Assembly: GCA_029240105.1 (NCBI GenBank)
Contig: JARBTR010000006.1
Span: 248,001 to 312,000, forward strand
Origin: Caryophanales bacterium
GTDB taxonomy: Bacteria > Bacillota > Bacilli > JARBTR01
DNA: 64,000 bases
Direction of reading: 5' to 3'
Under the pieces are notes generated by a model. That model did no database searches. It saw nothing but the letters and a program-made list of their open reading frames with translations, and was not told the origin of the DNA. Of this stretch, positions 43,831 to 53,651 are shown piece after piece (position 1 is the stretch's first letter; each line of letters opens with the position of its first letter). Position numbers and translations under genes: made by a program.

Positions 43831-45518
43831 TTCACTTTATACAGATATATTTTCCAAGCTGATTGTGTGTCATCAAACGTTTTTATATAGTCAAGATTGT
43901 TTTGTCTGTAGTTTAAAATTGGAACGGAAGAAAATATGAACTGCCCACCCATTTTCTTTAGTTCATCAGTATTCAATTGCAAATTCTTTATTTTCTTTCT
44001 ACTATCTTTCCTAAAATCATACTTTTTCCCTAGCTCTGATGAAAAAATGTAACAACGCCCACCCCAATGGTCAAAATAATCTTTTATCTTTCGATTCTTA
44101 TCTAGTTCCTTGGCTATTATTTTGCGAAACTGATGCTTGTAGCTTAGAGGATAATAGTTTGCATAGGTATCCAAGGTATAAAAACCGTTATACTCAGCTA
44201 TTGCAGGATGTAATCCAATGCTGACAACACGATAGCTTGATTTTAGTTTACCAATAGTTTTTTCAATTTCTCGAAACTGATTCATCGCATAAAATTCTTT
44301 AAAGGATGGAGATCCATAAGCTCGATAAACGATCTCTGGATTCGCTAGAAATAGTAGTCCTACTTGAAGACCAAGCGCTACCTTTACTAGTGATCTCCAC
44401 AAATGATTTCGCTTCCATAGAATGGCGCACCCAATAGCAAATAATAGATATATGACCATTGGCCTCAGGAAATGAAATCTTGCAAAATTGAATGTGTTTA
44501 ATATTGAGTACGATTCTTTTAAAGGTTGCCACCACTTGCAAAACCAGAAAGCATACCAAATAGATAAAAGAATGTTAAAAACAAAAAGCAATTTGTATCT
44601 TTTAGACAGCAACATTTCTTTGTTTTTTACAACAAACCATAGTGCTGCAAACGATATCGGAACAACTACCAATGTATGAAGTGTCATGACGTGGTTATGG
44701 CCAATTAAATAATTTTTGATAGACAATCGTATACAATGTTCAACAGTTAATCTTGAACTCCAAAACTCAGTTCTATTTGATAAACCATCTGGGAATAGCA
44801 TGGCATAGACAAGTCGATACTCTATTAATAAAAATATGGTTGTCATCAGCGCAATTGAAAAAAAGAATTTAAGATTCCAAGCACGTTTTGAAATGAAATC
44901 CCATAGCCATAGAAATCCCATAAATGCTAGAAAAAAGAAAAAACCTAGAACAAAACTTGAATAGAATGGTAGTAAAATTAGTGTCAGCCATTCTTTCCAG
45001 GTTTCTTGATTTTTTCTTATCGATAAAAAAGCCCAAAGAGCGAGCGGCATTCCCAATGTGGCAAGCATTCCTGATGGCCAAAATGGGGTTAATGCAAATG
45101 CTAATGACACATAGATATAAATGAGATGGTACTCTTTTTCATGTAAAAAATGTTTTTTTAGTAACCAATACATGCCTAAAAATGCAAATACATGTGAGAT
45201 GGTTTGGCTGAGCGCATAAGCGAACATGGATGGAAAAAGGGCATGTAACCAAACGATCCCTGTAAACTCACTAGCATATGCATGTCTTGGTAACCCATTG
45301 ATAATCTGAGGGATAGAAGATTGCAAGGAACCAAAAAGTTGACCAGAATTAACAAGTGTACGGTACCAGGCAATATTAGAATCCATATTATCATGAATGC
45401 GAAAATGGGCATTTTCACCAAGAATAAACATTGGGCTCACAAAGAGAAGTAGGATAACCCAAGCTATAATAAAATGTACTTTTTCTCTATTTTCAAATTT
45501 AGTTCTATTTTTACTCAT
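43827..45518 (-). CDS. YkoS-like multi-pass membrane protein (DUF6044)
   Basis: The 563-residue protein has about 11 membrane helices and ends in a soluble C-terminal domain (about 430-563). It resembles B. subtilis YkoS, which is paired with YkoT, the relative of the gene downstream. By layout it is a GT-C type sugar transferase (polytopic N-terminus, DNMDSNIAWYR acidic motif in the first outer loop). The sugar acceptor in the envelope is unknown. ATG 45518 has AGGAAATAGTAAGGG upstream; an in-frame TTG at 45545 has no site. Confidence 0.75.
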   Translation of the reverse strand: MSKNRTKFENREKVHFIIAWVILLLFVSPMFILGENAHFRIHDNMDSNIAWYRTLVNSGQLFGSLQSSIPQIINGLPRHAYASEFTGIVWLHALFPSMFAYALSQTISHVFAFLGMYWLLKKHFLHEKEYHLIYIYVSLAFALTPFWPSGMLATLGMPLALWAFLSIRKNQETWKEWLTLILLPFYSSFVLGFFFFLAFMGFLWLWDFISKRAWNLKFFFSIALMTTIFLLIEYRLVYAMLFPDGLSNRTEFWSSRLTVEHCIRLSIKNYLIGHNHVMTLHTLVVVPISFAALWFVVKNKEMLLSKRYKLLFVFNILLSIWYAFWFCKWWQPLKESYSILNTFNFARFHFLRPMVIYLLFAIGCAILWKRNHLWRSLVKVALGLQVGLLFLANPEIVYRAYGSPSFKEFYAMNQFREIEKTIGKLKSSYRVVSIGLHPAIAEYNGFYTLDTYANYYPLSYKHQFRKIIAKELDKNRKIKDYFDHWGGRCYIFSSELGKKYDFRKDSRKKIKNLQLNTDELKKMGGQFIFSSVPILNYRQNNLDYIKTFDDTQSAWKIYLYKVK

Positions 45519-45626
45519 TCCCTTACTATTTCCTAAATTTTTCAAAAAAATTTATTAAAATTTGACTATTTATAAGTTTTACTATACAACCCTATTGCAT
45601 ACAAAAAATTTAAAATCATCATATGA

Positions 45627-45660
45627 AAAGCCCAATCAACATTTTTAGTCGATTGGGCAT
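45627..45660 (-). terminator. Terminator after the second asparagine synthetase
   Basis: Stem GCCCAATC/GATTGGGC with a TTTTC tail on the minus strand. Confidence 0.8.
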
Positions 45661-45684
45661 TATTGAACTTTTATAAAAAAATAT

Positions 45685-47574
45685 CTATACACTTACAACT
45701 TCTTTGCTCTCACTTGAAACCCCTTCATAGCCTACTACTTCTTTTCCGAAGTAAACATTGTACCAAACCAAGAAACCATAAATCATCCAAATAGGTTTGA
45801 AGTGATCCGCTTTGTTTGCTTTGTGTTCATCAAGCATCTGCACAAGTACATCTGAGTTAAAGAACTTTTGGGCAATTTCACTTTGGAAGGTTTGTTTTAT
45901 TTTTTCATAATATGGGCTTTCTTTCATCCAATCACGAATCGGAACTGGAAATCCAAGTTTTTTCTTATTTGCAGTAAAGCTTCGAATTTTCTTCATTGCT
46001 GCATGTCTTAAAGTTAACTTCGTATTCTCTTTATTCACCTTATATTCTTGAGGAATCTTTGATGCTACTTTTAACACTTCAACATCCAAGAATGGCACGC
46101 GCACTTCAATTGAATTCGCCATACTCATCTTATCTGCTTTTTGTAAAATGTCATTAGCTAACCATAGATTTATATCTAAGTATTGCGCTCGACTGACATC
46201 TTCTTTGCAATTGGCTTCTTTTAGAACTTTTTTGGTGATATCATATGGATTTTTAATCCAATTTTTGTTTTTCAGCAATCGGTTTTGTTGGTCAGTGTTG
46301 ATTAAAACTCCCCCACATCCGATATACCGTTCTTCCATTGGTAGAGCTCCATCAATAAGGAAATTTCTTCCCTTTATTTCTGGAAGTGATTTAGCTATTG
46401 CAGCTACTGATTTACGAATAATACTAGGCACAGTAGATTGATAAATATTTAAGTAGTACAAGTTTTTATAAACATTGTATCCGCCAAAAAGTTCATCTGC
46501 TCCCTCACCCGAAAGTGCTACTTTTAAACGCTTTGAAGCTAAATTAGTTACAAAATATAAAGAAATAGCTGCTGCATCTGCAATAGGCTCATCCAAATGA
46601 TAAATGGCTTTCGGAATGATATTGAAATATTCTTCTGGTGATATTTTCTTTGAATGGAATTCAGCTTCGTAGTCTTTCAAGAAATTTTCAACATGACCAA
46701 GCTCACTGTATCTCTCTTCTTCATATCCAACGGAGAAAACTTTCAAATTCTCAAACAGTGACGTTTCTTTAACCAAATAACTTGAGTCAATGCCGCTTGA
46801 TAGGAAGTTACCAACCTCCACATCTGCGATGTGATGATGACGAACCGTATCAGCCATAACGGATGAAACAGCATCTACTTGTTCTTCAAATGATGCTCCA
46901 TTTGGCTCAAATTGAATTTTATGATATTTATGCACTGAAAGTTGATTCTTCTCAAACGTAAAATAAGAACCTGGCTCTAGTTTAAATACATTCTTAAAAA
47001 ATGTTTCCACATGTGGATTAAATCCAAAACTCAAAAAATCAGATAAAACATTTGGATTGAACTCCTTCACAAAAGCAGGATGCTCAACAAAACTCTTTAT
47101 TTCAGATCCAAATAGGAATGTAGTATTTTGATGATAGTAATAAAATGGCTTTATACCAAAATGATCACGTGCACCAAAAATCTTATTGTTCACTTTATCG
47201 TAGATAACAAAAGCAAACATTCCACGTAGTTTTTTCAGCATGTCTACGCCATACTCTTCGTATGAATGAATTAATACCTCACTATCTGAGTGTGTATAAA
47301 ACTCATGCCCTTTTGCTAGAAGCTCTTCTCTTATTTTTTCATAATTGTAAATTTCACCATTAAACACAAGAACAAGAGATTTATCCTCATTAAAAATGGG
47401 CTGATTGCCACCTTCTAAGTCAATGATACTCAAACGGGTAAAACCTAAAATGATATTCTCATCTACATACTTGTTTGTATCATCCGGACCACGATGGTGG
47501 ATGCGCTCCAACATTTTATCCATGACTTCTTCAGAATGAGGAATATTATTAATAAAGCCACTAAAGCCACACAT
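45685..47574 (-). CDS. asnB: Asparagine synthase, second paralog
   Basis: The 629-residue protein starts Met-Cys-Gly with the catalytic Cys2 of the glutaminase domain (about 2-210), then the synthetase domain (about 230-600) with PP-loop FLSSGIDSSYL. It is about 100 residues longer than the paralog at 5650 and closer in length to the B. subtilis AsnB/AsnO type. Members of this longer group amidate either free aspartate or envelope precursors; the adjacent envelope genes make that worth noting but prove nothing. AAGGAG eight bases upstream fixes the start. Confidence 0.88.
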   Translation of the reverse strand: MCGFSGFINNIPHSEEVMDKMLERIHHRGPDDTNKYVDENIILGFTRLSIIDLEGGNQPIFNEDKSLVLVFNGEIYNYEKIREELLAKGHEFYTHSDSEVLIHSYEEYGVDMLKKLRGMFAFVIYDKVNNKIFGARDHFGIKPFYYYHQNTTFLFGSEIKSFVEHPAFVKEFNPNVLSDFLSFGFNPHVETFFKNVFKLEPGSYFTFEKNQLSVHKYHKIQFEPNGASFEEQVDAVSSVMADTVRHHHIADVEVGNFLSSGIDSSYLVKETSLFENLKVFSVGYEEERYSELGHVENFLKDYEAEFHSKKISPEEYFNIIPKAIYHLDEPIADAAAISLYFVTNLASKRLKVALSGEGADELFGGYNVYKNLYYLNIYQSTVPSIIRKSVAAIAKSLPEIKGRNFLIDGALPMEERYIGCGGVLINTDQQNRLLKNKNWIKNPYDITKKVLKEANCKEDVSRAQYLDINLWLANDILQKADKMSMANSIEVRVPFLDVEVLKVASKIPQEYKVNKENTKLTLRHAAMKKIRSFTANKKKLGFPVPIRDWMKESPYYEKIKQTFQSEIAQKFFNSDVLVQMLDEHKANKADHFKPIWMIYGFLVWYNVYFGKEVVGYEGVSSESKEVVSV

Positions 47575-47803
47575 GTAAAATTCTCCTTACCTACTCCATT
47601 CTATTGAAAGGTGCAATGAAGACTATTCCTGCACGCTTATTTTTTAAAGATAAAATGGCTTATTAAAATTAGTATAAATTAAATTATTGTTCCTGCTTTA
47701 TTTTTTGTCAATCGAATTCCGTATGGATTCAAAAGGAATTTCATTTGATATTACTATTCCCCATCTTTTATCCTATATATTTATAGCAATTAGTTTCGTA
47801 CTT

Positions 47804-49015
47804 TTACTTTTCCACTATCATCGTTTTCTCATGTAACTTTTTGTCAAACCAAACTCGGACACCTAATAACGTAATGATTAATCCAGTTCCAATAAGCAAC
47901 CATTCAATTTTCATATAGTCAGCCATTGGGCCAAAAATCATCATACTCATAGGGAATGCTGATGATGAAATTAATACAAACAAACTCATGACTCTACCAA
48001 GCATTTCTTTATCAACACCTTGTTGAACCATTGTCACAGCAGGTGTATTAAAATACGGTAAGCCAAATCCCATAAATATAAAGAGTGACGTGTAAATGAA
48101 GAAATACGGTACGACACCTAATAACACTGTAAAAACACCAAAACCTATGCAGGATAATGCAAGTGATAAGATTCGGTTCTTAAACCCTCCAGTGGCTGAA
48201 AGAACAAGACCACCGATTACAGCTCCTATACTGAAACACATTTCAATTGAAGTTAGACGCCAAACGTCATCACCAAATTTTAGAGCTGCATGTAAGGGTG
48301 TCAAGGCAGCAGATGGCCCTATAAAAATCATAAAACTGGCGTAGAAAATGAGGATTTCTTTTAAAAATGGGTGTTCTTTTGCATATTTCAAACCTGCCTT
48401 CATTTCTGACCACGCGGATGAGGAACTCTTAATTGTTTTTTGTTTCAGAGGTGGTGCAATGACTCTAAAAATAAGCGCACATCCAATAACCGCTGTCAAA
48501 ACATCTATAAAAAAGATCATAGATATGGATGCAAACTGAAGTAGTAACCCACTTACCGCTGGAGCTATGAGTTGACTGGTTGAATGAATCGTCGAAATCC
48601 CACCATTTACTTTTAACAAACTCTCTTCTGGAACGAACTGAGGCACAAAAGCACCTGCAGCAGGTGATTGGATACCTGCACCAAGAGAGCGTATAGCTGC
48701 AATTAAGAATACGAGCCACTTTGCTTCGTAACCAGATAAAAATACAATTGCTAGTATCAACGTTGCAAAAGCAATTGCTAAGTCAGATATAACAATAATC
48801 TTCTTTTTATCGTATCGATCTGCCCATACTCCTGCAAAAGGTGTAACGAACAACTGTGGTAAGGTTGATGCTATTGTGACGATTGTCATCATAACACCTG
48901 ATTTTGTTTCAAGCGTGATATACCAAATGATTGCAAACTGTACAACAGAAGAGCCAAATGTGGTAACTGCAACACCACTCAAATAATTCCAAATGTTTTT
49001 CCTTGCATGTTCCAT
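47804..49015 (-). CDS. MFS exporter (DHA3/MefA-like)
   Basis: This 403-residue, 12-helix major facilitator protein carries the loop 2-3 motif GVWADRYDKKKII and the N-terminal FAIIWYITLETKSG of the macrolide-efflux (MefA-like) group. It probably exports a drug-like compound by proton antiport; the substrate is unknown. The gene stands alone with AGGATAG before the ATG and no local regulator. The 229 bp between it and the asparagine synthetase gene show nothing further. Confidence 0.85.
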   Translation of the reverse strand: MEHARKNIWNYLSGVAVTTFGSSVVQFAIIWYITLETKSGVMMTIVTIASTLPQLFVTPFAGVWADRYDKKKIIVISDLAIAFATLILAIVFLSGYEAKWLVFLIAAIRSLGAGIQSPAAGAFVPQFVPEESLLKVNGGISTIHSTSQLIAPAVSGLLLQFASISMIFFIDVLTAVIGCALIFRVIAPPLKQKTIKSSSSAWSEMKAGLKYAKEHPFLKEILIFYASFMIFIGPSAALTPLHAALKFGDDVWRLTSIEMCFSIGAVIGGLVLSATGGFKNRILSLALSCIGFGVFTVLLGVVPYFFIYTSLFIFMGFGLPYFNTPAVTMVQQGVDKEMLGRVMSLFVLISSSAFPMSMMIFGPMADYMKIEWLLIGTGLIITLLGVRVWFDKKLHEKTMIVEK

Positions 49016-49109
49016 CTATCCTAATCCCCTTTTAAAAAAAGACTCTGTTAAACATATTCGGAAAATAAGTTTTTATAAAAGTCATCTCAAAATGTAACAG
49101 AGCTCAGAA

Positions 49110-49135
49110 ATAAAGCGGTGATTTCTCACCGCTTA
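49110..49135 (-). terminator. Terminator of dgkB, overlapping its stop codon
   Basis: Perfect 9-bp stem AAGCGGTGA/TCACCGCTT; the first arm starts inside the TAA stop codon. TATTTC follows on the minus strand. Confidence 0.8.
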
Positions 49136-50071
49136 AGGTTGTTCTTTTCTAAATGTTCCGTGCTCAAAGTCCTGCAAATCTTTCCACCCTTTTGGAACAC
49201 ATATTTCTAAATGTCTGTGCAGGTTCGTAAATACAGCTGGCATCGTGCCACCGTATTCTCCATCCAGATTTAAATGAAGAGGTTGTTTCGATGTTACTTT
49301 AATATGCTTTGCCTTCGCGTAGATTACTTTTTTACTGACCGTATGATCACCAAAAATGGCTAGCCTTGCAACTTTTACAAATTCAAGAAGGGAACATTTT
49401 TTTAAAATTAATAATGTAAACATTCCATCGTGCAGAGATGCATCTGGAGCTAGCTTCTCAAAACCACCAACAGAATTGGTATTTGCAATTAAGAACATCA
49501 TTGCCTTATCATCAAAGACTTGTCCATCATACTCGATGTGCATATGTGTGGGTTTGATTGTAGGTAGAATCTCCATTCCTTTTACAACATAAGCCAATTG
49601 TCCAAGCATCGTCTTCATTTTACTTGGCACCTCATATGTAAGTTCTGTAATTCGTCCGCCACCAGCAATATTGATGAAGTATCCATCGTTTACTTTACCA
49701 AGATCAACAGGCATAAAATGCCCTTCACAAATAATATCTACTGCAGTTTGTATATCAACATTCACGTGAAGTGCTCGTGCAAAATCATTAGTAGTTCCAA
49801 CGGGAATAACGCCTAATTTAGGTCGATACTCTTGTTCAGCAATTCCGTTAATCACTTCAAATAAAGTCCCATCTCCACCACAGGCTATGACTAAATCATA
49901 CTTGCGTTCAACAGCCAGACGAGCAGCTTTCGTTGCATCTCCAGCACCCGTTGTTGCATGAGCAGAGGCTTCATATCCTGCTTTTTCTAACTTTTCTAAA
50001 ACTTCAGGGAGCTCTCTTCTAAATATTTCGCGTCCCGATGTTGGATTATATATTACTCTAGCTCGTTTCAC
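49133..50071 (-). CDS. dgkB: Diacylglycerol kinase (DgkB family)
   Basis: The 312-residue lipid kinase has the glycine-rich ATP site ACGGDGTLFEVINGIAE (about 64-80), GVIPVGTTNDFARAL and the C-terminal LHLNLDGEYGG. It recycles diacylglycerol released from lipoteichoic acid synthesis to phosphatidate at the membrane. I take GTG 50071 as start because GAGG lies eight bases upstream; an in-frame TTG two codons earlier is too close. In B. subtilis dgkB lies beside the rlmCD gene. Confidence 0.9.
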   Translation of the reverse strand: MKRARVIYNPTSGREIFRRELPEVLEKLEKAGYEASAHATTGAGDATKAARLAVERKYDLVIACGGDGTLFEVINGIAEQEYRPKLGVIPVGTTNDFARALHVNVDIQTAVDIICEGHFMPVDLGKVNDGYFINIAGGGRITELTYEVPSKMKTMLGQLAYVVKGMEILPTIKPTHMHIEYDGQVFDDKAMMFLIANTNSVGGFEKLAPDASLHDGMFTLLILKKCSLLEFVKVARLAIFGDHTVSKKVIYAKAKHIKVTSKQPLHLNLDGEYGGTMPAVFTNLHRHLEICVPKGWKDLQDFEHGTFRKEQP

Positions 50072-50381
50072 TTGCAAAACCTCACGATCCTTATAAAAAT
50101 TAAATCTAAAATAATTAACCTAAACATTATAGGTTTCACTTGTTAATTACATATTTTTATAACAATTTATATTATTTGTTTTTTATGGTTATCTCTATTT
50201 TAATAGGAATTTTAATTCTATTACATCCTCCTCATTATACACTTTTGCTCTCTTTTAATCACTATAAGAGAATTGTTTTCGTGATTCATTCGCATAATGA
50301 TTACATCTCAAATAGATTTGCCCCCTACCTATCCGTTCGATATAATTGTTATTGTTGTAAGAAAACTTAATACAATTTTAA

Positions 50382-50596
50382 ATAAAATTATTATTTAATA
50401 TTTATTTTTTAATCACGCTGAAATACATGTTGTTAATTGATAAAATGGCGGAAATTCCTGTGGTCGGGTTATGAGCCTATAGTCTCATTCACCCCTTTTC
50501 ACCACGGGAATACCGCTCATTTTCTCTAATTTCCAACAATTTATATAGATTTGATTAAAAAATCAAAATAGTTCAACATGAAACTTAATCAGAGCA
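50382..50596. mobile_element. Second, decayed copy of the MITE
   Basis: From 50430 to 50595 the sequence matches the element at 5411-5638: the core TTGTTAATTGATAAAATGGC, the stem-loop (50455-50510) and the right end AATCAGAGC. The left terminal repeat has decayed, and no target duplication remains. It fills most of the 574-bp gap 50078-50651, which otherwise shows no gene. Confidence 0.75.
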
Positions 50597-50651
50597 TATA
50601 ATTTAAAAGTTTCTATAAATAATTTAATTGATTTAGTAAAAAGGAGCCTAT

Positions 50652-51326
50652 ATGAATCTCAAAGGTCGTATTCATATTTTCACTGGTCATTTTGGTTCTG
50701 GTAAAACAGAACTATCCATCAATTTTGCAAAATATTTGAGACAAACACATGAGCATGTTGCCGTGGATGATCTAGATGTTATTAATCCCTATTTTCGGAC
50801 TCGAGATGTCGATGATTTTTTCAGGGAGAATAAGATTGAACTTATAGCGCCTCCAAAAAGATTAACAATGGCGGATCTTCCAGTGGTTTCTCCAGAAATT
50901 TACCGTGTTCTCCAAGACGAGAAGTATCAAGTCATTGTCGATGCCGGCGGTGATAAAGATGGGGCCAAAGCACTCGGGCAGTATTATCACGACTGGAAGG
51001 ATCTACACCCGGAAGTACTTTTTGTTTTGAATGCCAATCGACCTTATGTGAGTACCTTAGAAGGAGCATTGTTCACCATCTCAGAAATTGAAGATTCTGC
51101 ACGCATGAAGGTGACAGGCATCATCAACAATTCAAATGTTGGAAAACTTACGACACTTGATGATATCAAAAAGGGCCATGAACTTAGTCTTAAAGTTTCG
51201 GATAAACTAGGAATTCCTCTACTTTGCACGACAATTTCAGAGAGTCTAAAAGAAGAAACAAAACAATTTGCTAAGGATCATAATGTTTTCTATATCAAAC
51301 GATTTATGAAACTGGAATGGGAATAG
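50652..51326 (+). CDS. P-loop ATP-binding protein linked to oxidoreductase operon
   Basis: The 224-residue SIMIBI-type NTPase has Walker A FTGHFGSGKTELSIN (about 9-23) and a VIVDAGGDKDGAKAL Walker B-like region (about 96-110). Later it has NANRPYVSTLEGA and INNSNVGK. It resembles MinD/CobQ-like nucleotide-binding proteins often found next to 2-oxoacid:ferredoxin oxidoreductase genes in Firmicutes, where they may serve in cofactor assembly; this is inference. AAGGAG is seven bases upstream. A terminator follows, so it is transcribed separately from the ferredoxin gene. Confidence 0.75.
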   Translation: MNLKGRIHIFTGHFGSGKTELSINFAKYLRQTHEHVAVDDLDVINPYFRTRDVDDFFRENKIELIAPPKRLTMADLPVVSPEIYRVLQDEKYQVIVDAGGDKDGAKALGQYYHDWKDLHPEVLFVLNANRPYVSTLEGALFTISEIEDSARMKVTGIINNSNVGKLTTLDDIKKGHELSLKVSDKLGIPLLCTTISESLKEETKQFAKDHNVFYIKRFMKLEWE

Positions 51327-51333
51327 TCAGATT

Positions 51334-51392
51334 ACTTTCCATTAGATATCTTATAAAAATATCTAATTCCTATTCATGGGAAAGTTTTTTTC
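51334..51392 (+). terminator. Terminator after the P-loop gene
   Basis: ACTTTCC...GGAAAGT with an inner ATTAGATA/TATCTAAT stem and seven T residues on the plus strand. Confidence 0.75.
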
Positions 51393-51449
51393 ATTTTTAG
51401 TTAAAACAGAAACAAACGAAAGTATTACAATTACCATAAAAATAAGGTA

Positions 51450-51477
51450 TTCAACTTGTTTTGAAATACTTTATAAT
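51450..51477 (+). promoter_or_regulatory. Promoter region of the oxidoreductase operon
   Basis: A perfect TATAAT (51472-51477) has only a weak -35 (TTCAAC, 16-bp spacer). An inverted repeat GTATTCAA/TTGAAATAC (about 51448-51470) fills the -35 region and could be an operator. Confidence 0.45.
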
Positions 51478-51547
51478 AAAATGGTGCGATTATTTTTAGT
51501 AAGCCTCATTGGGGAGCGCAACTAAGAAAAAGTTTGGAGGCAATACG

Positions 51548-51778
51548 ATGGAAGAAAGAGTTATTTTTAGCAAGGATTATTGCAAGTCATGTGGACTATG
51601 TGTACGTGTCTGTCCGACGAATGTGATTTTTATAGGGAAAGATTTGAATACCCTTGGTTATCGTGCTGCAACCGTTGAAAACCAAGACGGATGCATCAGC
51701 TGTGGAAAATGTGCACAGATTTGCCCTGACCTAGTTATTTCAGTGTACCGTCCAGAACGTAAGGTTGCTACAAATTAA
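51548..51778 (+). CDS. 4Fe-4S ferredoxin-type delta subunit of 2-oxoacid oxidoreductase
   Basis: The 76-residue protein has two CxxCxxCxxxC cluster motifs (CKSCGLCVRVCP near 11-22, CISCGKCAQICP near 47-58). It is the electron-carrying subunit of a four-subunit 2-oxoacid:ferredoxin oxidoreductase of the VOR/KOR type. ATG 51548 with GGAGG seven bases upstream is the start. It heads an operon with the alpha, beta and gamma genes immediately downstream. Confidence 0.9.
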   Translation: MEERVIFSKDYCKSCGLCVRVCPTNVIFIGKDLNTLGYRAATVENQDGCISCGKCAQICPDLVISVYRPERKVATN

Positions 51779-51833
51779 GATTGCTAGATAGTTAACATAA
51801 ATTTTACGATTCCTAGAAAAAGGAGAATGATAT

Positions 51834-52898
51834 ATGAGTAAAATCTTGATGAAGGGAAACGAAGTTATTGCTGAAGCTGCTGTTAAAGCTGGCTGTAAGT
51901 ATTTCTTCGGATACCCGATTACGCCTCAAAGTGAATTAGTTGCCTATATGGCTCGCCGACTACCTGAAGTGGGTGGTTTATTCTTACAAGCTGAAAGTGA
52001 AGTTGCAGCTGTAAATATGGTATATGGCGCTGCAGCAACTGGAAAACGTGTCATGACATCATCTTCTAGCCCAGGCTTTAGTTTGAAGCAAGAGGGGATT
52101 TCATTTTTAGTTGGTTCTGAGTTGCCTGCATTTTTAGTAAACGTTATGCGCGGTGGTCCTGGTCTTGGAAATATCATGCCTGCGCAATCCGATTATTTTC
52201 AAATTACAAAGGGTGGTGGTCATGGTGACTACTTCTGCCCTGTTTATGCTCCGGCAAGTTTACAGGAAATAGTCGACTTAACTCAGGTAGCTTTTGACAC
52301 AGCTGATAAATATCGTACTCCAGTAATCATGGCGGCAGACGGTATGCTTGGACAAATGATGGAGCCAGTTGAATTTTTTGAAACTGAGGCGCCTGAATTA
52401 CCTGAAAAAACATGGGCAGCGACTGGTGAACGCGGTGACGGCGGCCCTAAAGTTGTGAACTCTCTGCATCTTGATGCGGGTTCACTATACCAACATAACA
52501 AACATTTAAATGAAAAAATGGAAACTATGCGTGAAAACGAACAACGTTTTGAATCTCAGTTTACAGAGGATGCAGATTTCGTTGTTGTTGCTTATGGAAC
52601 AGTTTCCCGTATAGCAATGAGCGCAGTGAAAGAGGCTCGCGCAAAAGGTGTAAAAGTCGGCATGATCCGTCCTATTACACTATGGCCATTCCCACAAAAA
52701 CCATTCGAAGAGACTCGTGAACGTGCAAAGGCGTATATTGCTGTTGAAATGAGTGCTGGGCAAATGATTGAGGATGTACGTTTGGCTGTTAACGGGCATG
52801 CACCTGTTGAATTTTACGGTAAAAATGGTGGTATTGTACCAACATCCGATGAGATTTTAGAGAAAATCCTTGCTGTAGCTGGAGGTGATCACAAATGA
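51834..52898 (+). CDS. 2-oxoacid:ferredoxin oxidoreductase, alpha subunit (VorB/KorA-like)
   Basis: The 354-residue protein has the pyruvate-flavodoxin oxidoreductase N-terminal domain (KYFFGYPITPQSELVAYMA, EVAAVNMVYGAAATGKR near 58-75) and the C-terminal transketolase-like domain (VVVAYGTVSRIAMSAV). With its partners it oxidatively decarboxylates a 2-oxoacid to acyl-CoA and reduces ferredoxin. Sequence features fit the 3-methyl-2-oxobutanoate or 2-oxoglutarate types; I cannot tell which. AAGGAG precedes the ATG, and the stop overlaps the beta-subunit start by four bases. Confidence 0.9.
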   Translation: MSKILMKGNEVIAEAAVKAGCKYFFGYPITPQSELVAYMARRLPEVGGLFLQAESEVAAVNMVYGAAATGKRVMTSSSSPGFSLKQEGISFLVGSELPAFLVNVMRGGPGLGNIMPAQSDYFQITKGGGHGDYFCPVYAPASLQEIVDLTQVAFDTADKYRTPVIMAADGMLGQMMEPVEFFETEAPELPEKTWAATGERGDGGPKVVNSLHLDAGSLYQHNKHLNEKMETMRENEQRFESQFTEDADFVVVAYGTVSRIAMSAVKEARAKGVKVGMIRPITLWPFPQKPFEETRERAKAYIAVEMSAGQMIEDVRLAVNGHAPVEFYGKNGGIVPTSDEILEKILAVAGGDHK

Positions 52899-53650
52899 GT
52901 ATGAAACCTGTTTTTGAAAGAACAAAAGGATTAACAGAAGCAGCAACACATTATTGCCCAGGTTGTACACATGGGATGATTCACCGATTAGTCGGAGAAG
53001 TTCTCGATGAAATGAATATTTTAGAAGATACAATCGGGGTGGCTTCAGTAGGGTGTTCTGTATTGGCTTATGAATATTTCAATGTTGATATGGTTCAAGC
53101 TGCTCACGGTCGTGCACCAGCAGTAGCAACTGGTATAAAACGCGTTGAACCTACGAAATTCGTATTCACATATCAAGGTGACGGCGACCTTGCTTCTATT
53201 GGTATTGCTGAAGCTATTCACGCAGCCGCACGTGGTGAAAATATAACTGTTATCTTCGCAAATAACTGTATATACGGAATGACTGGTGGACAAATGGCTC
53301 CAACCTCACTTATTGGCCAAAAAACAGCAACAACACCATTTGGTCGTGATGCCAAAGTTCAAGGATCACCTATTCGAATATCTGAAATGCTTGCTACATT
53401 AGAGGGCGCGACATATATCGAACGTGTTTCTGCACATGACGTTATGCATTTGCAAAAAGCCAAAAAAGCGATTCGCAAAGCATTTGAAGTTCAAAAAACT
53501 GGTGGCGGTTTCTCATTGATTGAAGTTCTATCAACTTGCCCAACCGGCTGGGGAATTGATGCCAATGAAGCACTTGAATGGATTAAGTCAGATATGATTC
53601 CAGTATATCCTTTGGGAGTTTTTAAAGATTCAACAAAGGAGATGAAATAA
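52895..53650 (+). CDS. 2-oxoacid:ferredoxin oxidoreductase, beta subunit (TPP-binding)
   Basis: The 251-residue thiamine-diphosphate subunit has HYCPGCTHG near the start and the TPP-Mg motif GDGDLASIGIAEAIHAAARG (about 91-110) ending in FANN, followed by YGMTGGQMAPTS. The ATGA overlap with the alpha subunit and GGAGGTG upstream show tight coupling. It carries the catalytic cofactor of the complex. Confidence 0.92.
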   Translation: MSMKPVFERTKGLTEAATHYCPGCTHGMIHRLVGEVLDEMNILEDTIGVASVGCSVLAYEYFNVDMVQAAHGRAPAVATGIKRVEPTKFVFTYQGDGDLASIGIAEAIHAAARGENITVIFANNCIYGMTGGQMAPTSLIGQKTATTPFGRDAKVQGSPIRISEMLATLEGATYIERVSAHDVMHLQKAKKAIRKAFEVQKTGGGFSLIEVLSTCPTGWGIDANEALEWIKSDMIPVYPLGVFKDSTKEMK

Positions 53651-53651
53651 T

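Noticed and set aside
50140..50370. 76-codon plus-strand frame beside dgkB
   Set aside because: No ribosome site, hydrophobic low-complexity translation in AT-rich DNA, and it ends just before the decayed MITE; looks like chance.
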